DNA from: Arachidicoccus sp. BS20
Lineage (GTDB): Bacteria; Bacteroidota; Bacteroidia; Chitinophagales; Chitinophagaceae
Direction of reading: 5' to 3'
Assembly: GCF_001659705.1 (NCBI RefSeq)
Contig: NZ_CP015971.1
Coordinates: 1,364,001-1,428,000, forward strand
Length of the DNA stretch: 64,000 bases
Shown: piece after piece, positions 42,746 through 51,651 of the stretch
Layout: every line of letters begins with the position of its first letter
Numbering within the stretch: position 1 is the stretch's first letter
Position numbers and translations under genes: made by a program
The notes under the pieces: model-generated
The model's input: the letters and a program-made list of their open reading frames with translations, nothing else
Databases searched by the model: none
Told to the model about the DNA's origin: nothing

Positions 42746-43972
42746 ATGGCTGAAAAAATCAAAGTAGCAAATCCTGTTGTGGAACTCGACGGCGATGAAA
42801 TGACCAGGATTATTTGGAAATTTATTAAAGATAAACTGATATTGCCCTATCTCGACATTGATATTAAGTATTACGATTTAGGTGTCGAATACCGCGACGC
42901 AACCAACGACCAGGTAACGATTGATGCAGCAAATGCAATATTGCAATACGGCGTCGGCATCAAATGCGCAACCATTACGCCCGACGAAGCGCGCGTGAAA
43001 GAATTTAATTTAAAGCAAATGTGGAAATCGCCCAACGGTACTATCCGTAATATTTTGGACGGAACCGTTTTCCGCGAACCGATTGTTTGTAAAAATGTGC
43101 CGCGCCTCGTGCCTAACTGGACAGCACCTATTTGCATCGGTCGTCATGCGTTTGGCGACCAATACCGCGCAACGGATTTTGTTACAAAAGGCAAAGGAAA
43201 ACTCACGATAAAATTTGAAGGCGAAGACGGAACGACGCAAGAATATGAGGTGTATAATTTCAAAGGCGATGGCGTTGCTATGGCAATGTACAACACCGAC
43301 GAAAGTATCAAAGGCTTTGCTCATGCGTGCTTTAACCAGGCATTGGCAAAAGGCTGGCCGCTTTATTTGTCAACAAAAAATACCATTCTGAAAAAATACG
43401 ACGGCCGCTTTAAAGATATTTTTGAAGAGATTTATCAGAACGAATACAAAACAAAGTTCCAAGAAAAAGGAATCGTTTACGAGCATCGCCTCATCGACGA
43501 CATGGTTGCATCCGCATTGAAATGGAACGGCAATTTTGTCTGGGCTTGTAAAAACTACGACGGCGACGTACAAAGCGATACTGTGGCACAAGGTTTCGGT
43601 TCGCTCGGCTTGATGACTTCAACGCTCGTAACACCCGATGGAAAAGTGATGGAAGCCGAGGCTGCACACGGAACGGTTACGCGTCATTACCGTGAACATC
43701 AAAAAGGCAACCCAACTTCTACAAATCCTATCGCGTCTATCTTCGCATGGACACGAGGCTTAGAATTTCGCGGAAAACTGGATGATAACCAAGAGTTGAT
43801 TAAGTTCTCTCATGCTTTGGAAGAAGTTTGTGTTGAAACTGTTGAAAGTGGCAAGATGACGAAAGACCTGGCGGTATGCATTCACGGCAGCAAAGTAACC
43901 AAAGACCAGTATCTAAATACTGAAGAATTTTTAGATGCGCTTGATGAAAATCTGAAAAAGAAACTGGCGTAA
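42746..43972 (+). CDS. icd: NADP-dependent isocitrate dehydrogenase, eukaryote-like type
   Basis: This enzyme oxidises isocitrate to 2-oxoglutarate in the TCA cycle and makes NADPH. The 408 residues match the homodimeric NADP-IDH clade shared with eukaryotes, not the E. coli type: [39 protein letters not shown], and [20 protein letters not shown]. It has its own promoter and a strong terminator. Confidence 0.97.
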   Translation: MAEKIKVANPVVELDGDEMTRIIWKFIKDKLILPYLDIDIKYYDLGVEYRDATNDQVTIDAANAILQYGVGIKCATITPDEARVKEFNLKQMWKSPNGTIRNILDGTVFREPIVCKNVPRLVPNWTAPICIGRHAFGDQYRATDFVTKGKGKLTIKFEGEDGTTQEYEVYNFKGDGVAMAMYNTDESIKGFAHACFNQALAKGWPLYLSTKNTILKKYDGRFKDIFEEIYQNEYKTKFQEKGIVYEHRLIDDMVASALKWNGNFVWACKNYDGDVQSDTVAQGFGSLGLMTSTLVTPDGKVMEAEAAHGTVTRHYREHQKGNPTSTNPIASIFAWTRGLEFRGKLDDNQELIKFSHALEEVCVETVESGKMTKDLAVCIHGSKVTKDQYLNTEEFLDALDENLKKKLA

Positions 43973-43990
43973 ATTTTCATAAGACCATCA

Positions 43991-44034
43991 AAAGAAACTG
44001 TTTTTCATCTTAACCGAGAAACAGTTTCTTTTTT
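43991..44034 (+). terminator. Terminator of icd
   Basis: AAAGAAACTGTTT pairs with AAACAGTTTCTTT, followed by TTTT. Confidence 0.85.
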
Positions 44035-44068
44035 ATAGCAAACAAAATCAAAGCATAAAATATTTACA

Positions 44069-44704
44069 ATGAGAAACAAATTGCTCTCTTTATTTCTGCT
44101 GATTTTGCCTTTTTGGGTAAGCGCGCAAAATCAGTTCGACCCAATGCAAAATGACCCTTCGGTAAGTGCAAATTATCCCAAAGGTATCTACGGAACAATT
44201 GAAGATTTTGAAAATAAAACGCCATCGGAAACAAGCGATTTCACAGCAAGAACAAATAATGACTCCATCGCTTATCGGTTTTCAAACGCAGCAGGAAAAA
44301 ATATAAAAGACGCTTTTGCAATATCAGATGGCACAAATTTATATATCAGAATGAAAGATATTGTTAAAAACTTCGACAAAGGCAGTAAAGGGCAAGCACG
44401 CGACGGCGGCAATTATTATTTAAAAGTTTATCGTAAAGGAGCTTATTTATATACCGAAGATTTTTTCACAAGCAATATGTCCGGAATTTTAGGTGGAGCA
44501 ATTGCTTCCGCTATGTCGAGAAGAATGAAAGCAATTATTTATTTACCCGAAACGCATAAATTCAAATTGTTCAAGAATTTGAAATTTTTCAAGTTTTTCA
44601 TTGAAGACAATTATCCCGGCTTAGTGCCTCAGGTTGAACAGGAAAAAGGAGAGTTTGAAGTTGAAGTTATAAGACGCGTTTTAAGCCAGACAGCGCCTCA
44701 ATAA
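44069..44704 (+). CDS. Secreted protein of unknown function
   Basis: The 211-residue product has a clear signal peptide (LLSLFLLILPFWVSAQ, cleavage after SAQ). The mature part contains no motif I recognise. It has a Gly/Ala-rich hydrophobic stretch (SGILGGAIASAMSRR) and aromatic-rich segments (KLFKNLKFFKFFIEDNYPG). It is followed by a strong palindrome that may be its terminator. I can give no function. Confidence 0.7.
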   Translation: MRNKLLSLFLLILPFWVSAQNQFDPMQNDPSVSANYPKGIYGTIEDFENKTPSETSDFTARTNNDSIAYRFSNAAGKNIKDAFAISDGTNLYIRMKDIVKNFDKGSKGQARDGGNYYLKVYRKGAYLYTEDFFTSNMSGILGGAIASAMSRRMKAIIYLPETHKFKLFKNLKFFKFFIEDNYPGLVPQVEQEKGEFEVEVIRRVLSQTAPQ

Positions 44705-44706
44705 AG

Positions 44707-44761
44707 ACATTTTAGCCACGAATGCGCGAATGAAATTTATTCGTGCATTCGTGGCTAAAAA
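44707..44761. repeat. Perfectly matched GCCACGAATG palindrome
   Basis: TTTTAGCCACGAATGC and GCATTCGTGGCTAAAA form a 16-bp stem with a further AT-rich inner stem. The element lies between two convergent genes and probably also acts as a terminator. It is of the kind of mobile palindrome common in this lineage. Confidence 0.7.
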
Positions 44762-44764
44762 ATC

Positions 44765-45118
44765 TTAATAAAAAAACTGTTCCGAAATAATCTTTCCGTC
44801 TTTTACTTCATACAAAGCAATTTCGTCTAACTGCACACGCCCTCTGTCTTTAAAAGTTGCATCCATGCCCATTGCACAGGCAAAAAAATTGCCGGCAACA
44901 ATCGGCGGATTGGTGTAGCCGCCATGAAACTCTTCCAAAGTTTCGTGAAACTGTTTCCCTTTTTCGTGTATGCCTTCGATACCTTCAACGGTCGCCCACC
45001 GGCTATGCGCAGGCTCAATGCTTTTTACGTCGGACGAATACAATTCTTCATAAATGGTTGTAAAGTCGCCTTTTGTGTCGAGTTCGTAAAAGCGTTCTGC
45101 AATTTCCTGAGTAGTCAT
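44765..45118 (-). CDS. SnoaL/NTF2-like small protein
   Basis: The 117-residue protein has the cone-shaped SnoaL/NTF2-like pattern: an N-terminal helix pair (TTQEIAERFYELDTKGDF), a middle section (VEGIEGIHEKGKQFHETLEE), and three C-terminal strands (NFFACAMGMDATFKDRGR; LDEIALYEVKDGKIISEQFF). Members bind or isomerise small molecules, but the ligand here is unknown. It is a single gene. Confidence 0.82.
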   Translation of the reverse strand: MTTQEIAERFYELDTKGDFTTIYEELYSSDVKSIEPAHSRWATVEGIEGIHEKGKQFHETLEEFHGGYTNPPIVAGNFFACAMGMDATFKDRGRVQLDEIALYEVKDGKIISEQFFY

Positions 45119-45224
45119 AGTTGTAATTTTTAGTTGTTGAATAATGAAAGCAAGCTAAAATTTGTTTAACTAATAATTTTTTTGCCGGTATAAAATTTAC
45201 GCTAAAATAATATCGTATGATGTG

Positions 45225-45390
45225 AAACCACATAGAGACATAGAATTAAATATTTTGAATTTAGAAATTAGAATTCAACATTTAAAACGCTATTAAAAAA
45301 TCATAGCATTTTCATCTTCGATGAAAATCTTTGTGTTGCTTTTATTTTTGCTTCGTTCATCTATGCAAAAACCTATGTTTCTATGTGGTT
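45225..45390. repeat. Long intergenic palindrome family, copy C
   Basis: It begins AAACCACATAGAGACATAG and ends TCTATGTGGTT. The core TCATAGCATTTTCATCTTCG is identical to that of copy A. The 336-base gap between the SnoaL-like gene and hisA holds this repeat and the hisA promoter, and no gene. Confidence 0.75.
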
Positions 45391-45426
45391 TATTTCTTAC
45401 AAATCATTTATAACTTAACTATGCTT

Positions 45427-45434
45427 TACATTTG
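45427..45434 (+). promoter_or_regulatory. hisA promoter -7 element
   Basis: TACATTTG lies 20 bases upstream of the hisA ATG. Confidence 0.65.
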
Positions 45435-45454
45435 CCGAAAATTATTTTATACAA

Positions 45455-46174
45455 ATGCTTATCATTCCTGCAATTGACATTATCGACGGTAAATGCGTGC
45501 GCCTTACACAAGGCGATTACACACAAAAAACAATCTATAACGAAAATCCTGTTGAAGTTGCAAAATCCTTTGCTGATGCAGGTCTGAGAAAATTGCATTT
45601 GGTAGATTTAGACGGCGCAAAGGCAGGAAAAATTATCAATTACAAAGTGTTGGAAAATATTGCCAACGCCGTGAACATGGAAATTGATTTCGGCGGCGGC
45701 ATTAAGCAAAAAGAAGATGTTGAATTGGTTTTAAATTCAGGTGCAAAATATGCAACCATTGGAAGCATCGCTGTAAAAAATGAAGCGTTGTTCAGCGGAT
45801 GGATTGAAGATTTCGGCGCAGATAGATTCTTGTTAGGCGCGGATGTGAAAGGCGAAAAAATTGCAGTAAACGGTTGGACAGAAACAACCGACATTGATGT
45901 TTTTTCTTTTATAGAAAAATATTTTTCAAAAGGAATAAAAAACATTTTTTGCACCGATGTAAGCAAAGACGGTTTGCTGCAAGGTCCGTCCATTGAATTG
46001 TATAAAAAGATTATTACAAAATTTCCTCCCATTAATTTTATCGCAAGCGGCGGCGTAAGTTCGGTTGATGATTTGCTGGAACTCAGTAAAATCAACTGTT
46101 TCGGCGCGATTGTAGGCAAAGCGATTTATGAAGGAAGAATAAGTTTGAAACAATTATCTTTATTCCGTTCTTAA
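45455..46174 (+). CDS. hisA: ProFAR isomerase HisA-like (beta/alpha)8 barrel
   Basis: HisA isomerises ProFAR in histidine synthesis. The 239-residue barrel has IIPAIDIIDGKCVRLTQGDY, HLVDLDGAKAG, FGGGIKQKEDVE, LGADVKGEKIAVNGW and FIASGGVSSVDDL. Both catalytic aspartates are present (AIDIIDG; FCTDVSKDG). It stands alone here, without the rest of a his operon; in most Bacteroidota hisA lies within one. Confidence 0.94.
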   Translation: MLIIPAIDIIDGKCVRLTQGDYTQKTIYNENPVEVAKSFADAGLRKLHLVDLDGAKAGKIINYKVLENIANAVNMEIDFGGGIKQKEDVELVLNSGAKYATIGSIAVKNEALFSGWIEDFGADRFLLGADVKGEKIAVNGWTETTDIDVFSFIEKYFSKGIKNIFCTDVSKDGLLQGPSIELYKKIITKFPPINFIASGGVSSVDDLLELSKINCFGAIVGKAIYEGRISLKQLSLFRS

Positions 46175-46201
46175 TGCAATCATTTTTAAATCTAAACTAC
46201 A

Positions 46202-46966
46202 ATGGCAGAAGAAGAAAAAATTATAGCGCACGCGAAGCAAGCTGTTCACGCACTCACAAATAAGAATAAAAAATGGAAAGAAAAAATACAAGACTTTTTG
46301 TTAGAAATTCTCATCATCATTATCGCCGTGAGCATTACGCTTTGGTTTCATAATTGGAATGATGAAAAGCATGATAAAGAAATAGAAAAAAACTTTTTGA
46401 TCGGAACGAGAAATGATTTAGCTGAGATAGACTCAAATCTTTTTGCTGATATACAAGATTTCCAACCGACTATTGATTATTACGACAGCGCAATTACAGA
46501 ATTGGACAGCAACAGAATTAATTCAAAATATTTGGACACCAATTCAGGCTTTCTTTTAAATACCGAATACTTTAATTTCGATAACAGCAGGTTTGAGAGT
46601 TTTAAATCTTCGGGATATTTACGATTAATAGAAAATCAAAAACTGTTATCGAATATCACGCGGCTTTATATCACCACTCTTCCCTTTACTGCAAATAACG
46701 ATGCCAATCTTTTCGACAGCAGAAGAATAGATTATAAAAACTTTATAGGAAACAAGACAGGAAAGTATGCATTTGACGGATTTGTTCCTATCGATAAAAT
46801 TATACGTCAGCCCGAAGTGGAATATCATATCCGATTTTACGGCAGTTGGTTAAACGAAGCAAAGCGCCACAAGAAAGAATTAATGAAAGATATAGAAACT
46901 GTAACAAAAGAAATCGACACAGAACTCAAAGACAGATTTGATTACGATGTTTCCGATAAAAAATAA
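46202..46966 (+). CDS. DUF6090-like single-span membrane protein
   Basis: The 254-residue protein has a basic N-terminal region, one transmembrane helix (FLLEILIIIIAVSITLWF) followed directly by HNWNDEKHDKEIEKNFL, and a long soluble part with charged helices. The transmembrane-plus-NWN-E pattern is that of the DUF6090 family of Bacteroidota, whose role is unknown. It starts 27 bases after hisA and is probably read from the same transcript. Confidence 0.72.
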   Translation: MAEEEKIIAHAKQAVHALTNKNKKWKEKIQDFLLEILIIIIAVSITLWFHNWNDEKHDKEIEKNFLIGTRNDLAEIDSNLFADIQDFQPTIDYYDSAITELDSNRINSKYLDTNSGFLLNTEYFNFDNSRFESFKSSGYLRLIENQKLLSNITRLYITTLPFTANNDANLFDSRRIDYKNFIGNKTGKYAFDGFVPIDKIIRQPEVEYHIRFYGSWLNEAKRHKKELMKDIETVTKEIDTELKDRFDYDVSDKK

Positions 46967-46975
46967 AGAGCTTTC

Positions 46976-47112
46976 ACGTCATGCCGAACTTGTTTCGGCA
47001 TCTCTTGGCAAAATTTACGCACGACAAGAGATTGCGGCATTCGCCGCAATGACGCGTAAGCGTGTTCAACATTCTTCTTCGCGTCATTTCGACGATAGGA
47101 GAAATCTCAATT
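46976..47112. repeat. Cluster of REP-like GTCAT/GAATCTC elements
   Basis: Three hairpin units follow one another: TGCCGAA/TTCGGCA (46982-47000), TTGCGGC/GCCGCAA (47032-47049), and CGTCATTTCGACGATAGGAG followed by AAATCTC (47083-47107). They belong to the same family as those at 30557-30592 and 49114-49150. The cluster occupies the space between the DUF6090-like gene and the ABC-F gene. Confidence 0.65.
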
Positions 47113-47139
47113 CATAATTTATAATTCTTAATTTACTAA

Positions 47140-49026
47140 GTGCATTATTTATCCGCAGAAAATCTTACAAAAAGTTACGGCATTACGCCGCTGTTTCGCA
47201 ACATTTCTTTTCACATAAATGAAGGAGATAAAATTGCGTTGATTGCACGTAACGGCGTGGGCAAAAGCACTTTGCTGAAAATTCTCGCAGGCAAAGAAAC
47301 GCCCGACGAGGGAAAACTTTGGATTCACAAAGATGTAACCGTTGCGTTGTTTGAACAAGACCCACAATTTGACGAACAAAAATCCGTATTGGAAAATATT
47401 TTTCATACAGATAATCCAATACTTAAAATCATTCGTGAATACGAAGAAGCCGTTGAAAAAAATGATGAAAATAGTATCGCCGATTTAATCGTAAAAATGG
47501 ATGAAGCGGGCGCGTGGGATTTTGATGCGAAAGTGAAACAGATTCTTTCCAAGCTCAATATTCACAATCTTCATCAGCCTGTAAATAAATTAAGCGGCGG
47601 GCAAAGAAAACGTGTCGCATTAGCGCAAACGCTGATAGACATTGGCTTTGAGCATAAACATACTTTATTGATGATGGACGAGCCGACCAATCATCTCGAC
47701 GTGGAAATGATTGAATGGCTCGAATATTATCTCAACCAGGAAAATGTAACCTTGCTTTTGGTAACGCACGACAGATATTTTCTCGATGCAGTTTGTGAAG
47801 AAATCTGGGAACTCGAACGCTCGCAAATGCACGTGTACAAAGGCGATTACGAGAATTACATGGAGAAAAAAGCAGCGCGTATCGAGAGCGAACTGGCAAC
47901 GATTGACAAAGCGAAAAACGAATACCGCAAAGAGCTTGAATGGATGCGCAAGCAACCGAAAGCGCGTACCACAAAAAGCAAATCACGACAAGATAATTTT
48001 TACGAAGTAGAAGCAAAGGCAAAACAAAAAATTGTTGATACGCAGATTCGACTCGATATGAAAATGAACCGTCTCGGCGGTAAAATCATTGAGCTGAAAA
48101 AGATTTATAAAAGCTACGGCGATAAACAAATTATCAAAGGTTTCGATTATACTTTTCGGCGCGGCGAGCGCATCGGTGTTGTCGGAAAAAACGGTATGGG
48201 TAAATCTACCTTGCTCAACATTATCCAACAAATAGAACCTGTGGACAGCGGCAAAATCAACATTGGCGATACGATTGTATTCGGTAATTTTTCGCAGCAG
48301 GGATTGGAAATAAAAGACAACGTTCGTGTGATTGAATATGTAAAATCCATTGCCGAAAGTTTTCCGTTGGCAAAAGGCGGAAGCCTAAGCGCAGCGCAGT
48401 TTCTGGAGCTTTTTCTGTTTCCTGCGGAAAAACAATATACCTATCTTGAATCGTTGAGCGGCGGCGAAAAAAAGCGCTTGCAGTTATTAACAGTTTTGTT
48501 TCGCAACCCGAATTTTTTAATCCTTGACGAACCGACGAATGATTTGGATTTACCTACGCTCGCGGTGTTGGAAAATTTTCTTGCGGAATATCAAGGCTGT
48601 TTGTTGATTGTTTCGCATGACCGTTATTTCATGGACAGATTGGTGGAACATTTATTTGTGTTTGAAGGCGATGGAGAGATTCGTGATTTTCCCGGGAACT
48701 ATACACAATACAGGCTTGCGCAGCGAGAAGAAGAATTATCCAAGAAACAAATTCAACAAAAAGCGGAAGAAAAATCTTCTCCAAAAATTGAAGACATAAA
48801 TGCTCCGGCAAAGAAAAAAGCGAGCTTCAAAGAGAAGCGTGAATTTGAATTACTGGAAAAGGAAATTGCCGACCTCGAAACGGAAAAAGCACAACTGGAA
48901 AATGAATTGAGCAATCCTAATTTAGACTTTGAAAAGCTGCATTTAAAAAGCAACCGCATCGGCGAAATTGCAACCTTGCTGGAAGAGAAAGAAATGCGTT
49001 GGCTGGAGTTAAGCGAGATTGTGTAA
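47140..49026 (+). CDS. ABC-F ATPase (Uup/EttA-like)
   Basis: The 628-residue soluble protein has two ABC domains: Walker A ARNGVGKSTLL and GKNGMGKSTLL, signature LSGGQRKRVALAQ and LSGGEKKRLQLL, Walker B MMDEPTNHLD and ILDEPTNDLD. A linker lies between them, and a C-terminal coiled coil (REFELLEKEIADLETEK) follows. ABC-F proteins bind the ribosome and ease translation problems; the C-terminal coil is typical of Uup. There is no membrane domain. The start is a GTG. Confidence 0.94.
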   Translation: MHYLSAENLTKSYGITPLFRNISFHINEGDKIALIARNGVGKSTLLKILAGKETPDEGKLWIHKDVTVALFEQDPQFDEQKSVLENIFHTDNPILKIIREYEEAVEKNDENSIADLIVKMDEAGAWDFDAKVKQILSKLNIHNLHQPVNKLSGGQRKRVALAQTLIDIGFEHKHTLLMMDEPTNHLDVEMIEWLEYYLNQENVTLLLVTHDRYFLDAVCEEIWELERSQMHVYKGDYENYMEKKAARIESELATIDKAKNEYRKELEWMRKQPKARTTKSKSRQDNFYEVEAKAKQKIVDTQIRLDMKMNRLGGKIIELKKIYKSYGDKQIIKGFDYTFRRGERIGVVGKNGMGKSTLLNIIQQIEPVDSGKINIGDTIVFGNFSQQGLEIKDNVRVIEYVKSIAESFPLAKGGSLSAAQFLELFLFPAEKQYTYLESLSGGEKKRLQLLTVLFRNPNFLILDEPTNDLDLPTLAVLENFLAEYQGCLLIVSHDRYFMDRLVEHLFVFEGDGEIRDFPGNYTQYRLAQREEELSKKQIQQKAEEKSSPKIEDINAPAKKKASFKEKREFELLEKEIADLETEKAQLENELSNPNLDFEKLHLKSNRIGEIATLLEEKEMRWLELSEIV

Positions 49027-49057
49027 CCATGATTGAAAAGATTGAGCGATTTTCTTG

Positions 49058-49097
49058 AACCACGAAGACACAACGGCACAAAGGAACACAAAGAAAA
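49058..49097. repeat. AACCACGAAGACACAACGGC half-element
   Basis: This is nearly identical to the left arm of the element at 50238-50302, but no matching right arm follows; a REP-like unit comes next. Confidence 0.55.
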
Positions 49098-49113
49098 AAT
49101 CTGAAAACGTTCG

Positions 49114-49150
49114 CCAGTCATTCCGAACGAGGAACGAGAGAGGAATCTCA
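49114..49150. repeat. REP-like element after the ABC-F gene
   Basis: CAGTCATTCCGAACGAGG followed by GAGAGAGGAATCTC matches the family at 46976-47112. Confidence 0.55.
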
Positions 49151-49157
49151 TGTAAAT

Positions 49158-49189
49158 AAAAAAGCCAATCAAAATTGATTGGCTTTTTT
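49158..49189. terminator. Bidirectional terminator between ABC-F gene and thioredoxin gene
   Basis: AAAAAAGCCAATCAA pairs perfectly with TTGATTGGCTTTTTT around a two-base loop. It serves two convergent genes. Confidence 0.9.
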
Positions 49190-49207
49190 ATTACTTAACG
49201 CAACCTC

Positions 49208-49525
49208 TTAAAGATTCGCTTTGATTTTGTTTTCCAAAATAGAACGCGGAACTGCGCCTATTTGTTTGTCCACAACTTCCCCGTTTTTCAAAAACAAAAT
49301 TGCAGGAATAGATGTGATGCCGTATTTAATGCTCACTTCAGGGTTGTGGTCCACGTTCAGTTTGCCTACTTTCACTTGTCCGTCGTACTCTTTTGCAAGT
49401 TCTTCTACAACAGGTCCGATTGCACGGCAAGGTCCGCACCATTCAGCCCAAAAATCAACAACGGTCAATTTATCATTTGCCAAAACTTCGGTGTCAAAGT
49501 TTGCGTCTGTGAATTCTAATGCCAT
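49208..49525 (-). CDS. trxA: Thioredoxin
   Basis: The 105-residue protein is a classical thioredoxin with the active site WAEWCGPCRAIGP and the cis-Pro loop GITSIPAILF. It reduces disulfides in the cytoplasm and is the expected electron donor for DsbD. It is monocistronic, with a TATCTTTG promoter. Confidence 0.97.
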   Translation of the reverse strand: MALEFTDANFDTEVLANDKLTVVDFWAEWCGPCRAIGPVVEELAKEYDGQVKVGKLNVDHNPEVSIKYGITSIPAILFLKNGEVVDKQIGAVPRSILENKIKANL

Positions 49526-49568
49526 AATTGTTTTATTTTAAAATTTGAATAATATATTAATGTAAATG

Positions 49569-49576
49569 CAAAGATA
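49569..49576 (-). promoter_or_regulatory. Thioredoxin promoter -7 element
   Basis: The minus strand reads TATCTTTG, 44 bases upstream of the ATG. Confidence 0.6.
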
Positions 49577-49682
49577 ATTCCATTTTGGATTTCACGGGAA
49601 TTTGACTTATCCACGAATGTTATTATAACAATTTAATGACATAGCGGCGGATTTCAACCGACATTTTATGCTTATTTATGAC

Positions 49683-49690
49683 TAAATTTG
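49683..49690 (+). promoter_or_regulatory. Promoter -7 element of the OsmC gene
   Basis: TAAATTTG lies 20 bases upstream of the ATG at 49710. Confidence 0.65.
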
Positions 49691-49709
49691 CATCCCTAAT
49701 TAAAATGAT

Positions 49710-50135
49710 ATGGCAACAGTTGAACTGATTCGTGCGAACGAGCATTATGCATTCGATACAAAAGACGAAAACGGCATCATCACAAAAATAGATTCCAAAC
49801 CCGAACTCGGCGGCGAAAACTACGGCGCACGTCCCATGCAACTTTTGCTGAATGCGCTTATAGGCTGTTCCAGTATTGATGTATTGAGCATACTGAAAAA
49901 GAAACGCCAAAACGTTACCAACTATAAAGTCGTTGCCAACGGCGAACGCGAAAAAGATAAAGAGCCGGCTTTGTGGAAAGAGATTTTTCTCACATTCATT
50001 ATCGACGGCGAAGTAATGGAAGACGCTGCACGCCGCGCCATTGATTTATCGCTGGACAAATATTGCTCCGTAGCCGCAACGCTGAAAGCAGCCGGAGCAG
50101 TGATAAAATATGAGTTAGTATTGAATGGGAAATAG
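49710..50135 (+). CDS. OsmC/Ohr-family protein
   Basis: The 141-residue protein has the two conserved cysteines of the family, one in LIGCSSIDVLSIL and one in DKYCSVAATL. OsmC and Ohr proteins reduce organic hydroperoxides in the cytoplasm. The sequence does not settle which subgroup this one belongs to. It stands alone with its own promoter. Confidence 0.9.
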   Translation: MATVELIRANEHYAFDTKDENGIITKIDSKPELGGENYGARPMQLLLNALIGCSSIDVLSILKKKRQNVTNYKVVANGEREKDKEPALWKEIFLTFIIDGEVMEDAARRAIDLSLDKYCSVAATLKAAGAVIKYELVLNGK

Positions 50136-50237
50136 TCTGAACCTTGATTTGGATGGATTTTAAAGATTATAAGGATAATTGAAAATCATAATTATCATAC
50201 AAAATCGGCGTTCCATAATTCGTATAATAAAATTTTG

Positions 50238-50302
50238 AACCACAAAGACACAACGGCACAAAGGAAGACAAAATAATTTTATAGAGTCTTCATGCCTTTG
50301 TG
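50238..50302. repeat. AACCACAAAG intergenic palindrome
   Basis: CACAAAGG (50257-50264) pairs with CCTTTGTG (50295-50302). The left edge AACCACAAAGACACAACGGC repeats the half-element at 49058-49097. No gene lies in the 227-base gap before metZ. Confidence 0.6.
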
Positions 50303-50362
50303 AGAAAAACAATATAGCAGTTAAAAATAATTCGTGTAATCCGATAAAATTCGTGTAATAAA

Positions 50363-51538
50363 ATGACTAAAAAACTTCATCCGCAAACGCAGGCAATACG
50401 TGCAAGAATGCCTGAAACATACCAGAAAGAACATTCATCGCCAATGTACCTGACAAGTAGTTTTGTATTTGACGATGCGGAATCTATGCGCGCCGCTTTT
50501 GCCGATGAAAACAACGATAATATATACAGCCGTTACAGCAATCCGAGCGTGGATGAGTTTGCCAATAAAGTTGCTTTGCTTGAAAAAGCTGAAGCGGGAT
50601 TTGCCGTTGCAAGCGGCATGGCTGCGGTGTTCAGCTCGTTTATGGCGTTGATGAAAACGGGCGACCATTTGCTTTGCTGCCGTTCTATTTTCGGCGGAAC
50701 GGTTACGGTAGTAACCAAATTTTTAGACAAATTCGGCATCGAATATACCTTCGTTCCTGCAGACGATTTGAGCGTTTGGGAAAAAGAAATTAAGCCCAAC
50801 ACAAAAATGGTTTATCTCGAAACGCCCACCAATCCGCAATTGGAATTGGTTGATTTGGAAGAAGTAGGCAAACTTGCGAAGAAGCATAATTTGATTTATG
50901 CCGTAGATAATTGTTTTGCCACACCATTCTTACAAACTCCGATTGATTTCGGCGCTGATTTATCCATTCATTCTGCAACTAAATGGATGGATGGACAAGG
51001 TCGTGTTTTGGGCGGCGCAATTGCCGGCAGAAAAGATTTGATTCACGAAATATATTTGTTCTGCCGTAATTCAGGTCCAACACTTTCCGCTTTTAATGCC
51101 TGGGTGTTGAGCAAGAGCTTGGAAACCTTAGACGTACGTATTCAACGCCATTGCGAGAACGCGCTGAAAGTAGCGACAGCACTGGAGAATCATCCGAAAA
51201 TCGAATGGCTGAAATATCCTTTCCTTCCAAGTCATCCTCAATACGAAATCGCAAAAAAACAAATGAAAGCGGGCGGCGGCATTGTGTGTTTTGAAATCAA
51301 AGGCGGCGTGGAAGCCGGCAGGAAATTTATGGATGCTTTGGAATTGTTGTCGCTCACTCCGAATCTCGGCGACTCACGCAGCATTGCTTCGCATCCCGCA
51401 AGCACCACACATTCAAAACTATCGGAAGAAGACAGATTGAAAGTTGGTATTACACCCGGCTTGATTCGTATTTCCGTTGGTTTGGAATATGCCGACGATG
51501 TGATTGATGATATTAAACAAGCATTGGAGAGGAGTTAA
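50363..51538 (+). CDS. metZ: O-succinylhomoserine sulfhydrylase / cystathionine gamma-synthase family enzyme
   Basis: The 391-residue PLP enzyme joins a sulfur source to an activated homoserine for methionine synthesis. Key motifs are SGMAAVFSSFMALMKTGDH, the PLP lysine in HSATKWMDGQGRVLGG and SASTTHSKL-like SHPASTTHSKLSEEDR. The WMDGQGRVLGG sequence is characteristic of MetZ-type sulfhydrylases. O-acetylhomoserine use cannot be excluded. No other methionine gene is adjacent. Confidence 0.92.
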   Translation: MTKKLHPQTQAIRARMPETYQKEHSSPMYLTSSFVFDDAESMRAAFADENNDNIYSRYSNPSVDEFANKVALLEKAEAGFAVASGMAAVFSSFMALMKTGDHLLCCRSIFGGTVTVVTKFLDKFGIEYTFVPADDLSVWEKEIKPNTKMVYLETPTNPQLELVDLEEVGKLAKKHNLIYAVDNCFATPFLQTPIDFGADLSIHSATKWMDGQGRVLGGAIAGRKDLIHEIYLFCRNSGPTLSAFNAWVLSKSLETLDVRIQRHCENALKVATALENHPKIEWLKYPFLPSHPQYEIAKKQMKAGGGIVCFEIKGGVEAGRKFMDALELLSLTPNLGDSRSIASHPASTTHSKLSEEDRLKVGITPGLIRISVGLEYADDVIDDIKQALERS

Positions 51539-51651
51539 ACCGAATATTTATTGTATCAAAATCATTCTTCGGGTTATTTCTCCATTGTATTGTCATATCT
51601 CTTTGATGACAACGGCTGAATAATCCGAAAATTCTTTTAACAATTAAAACA

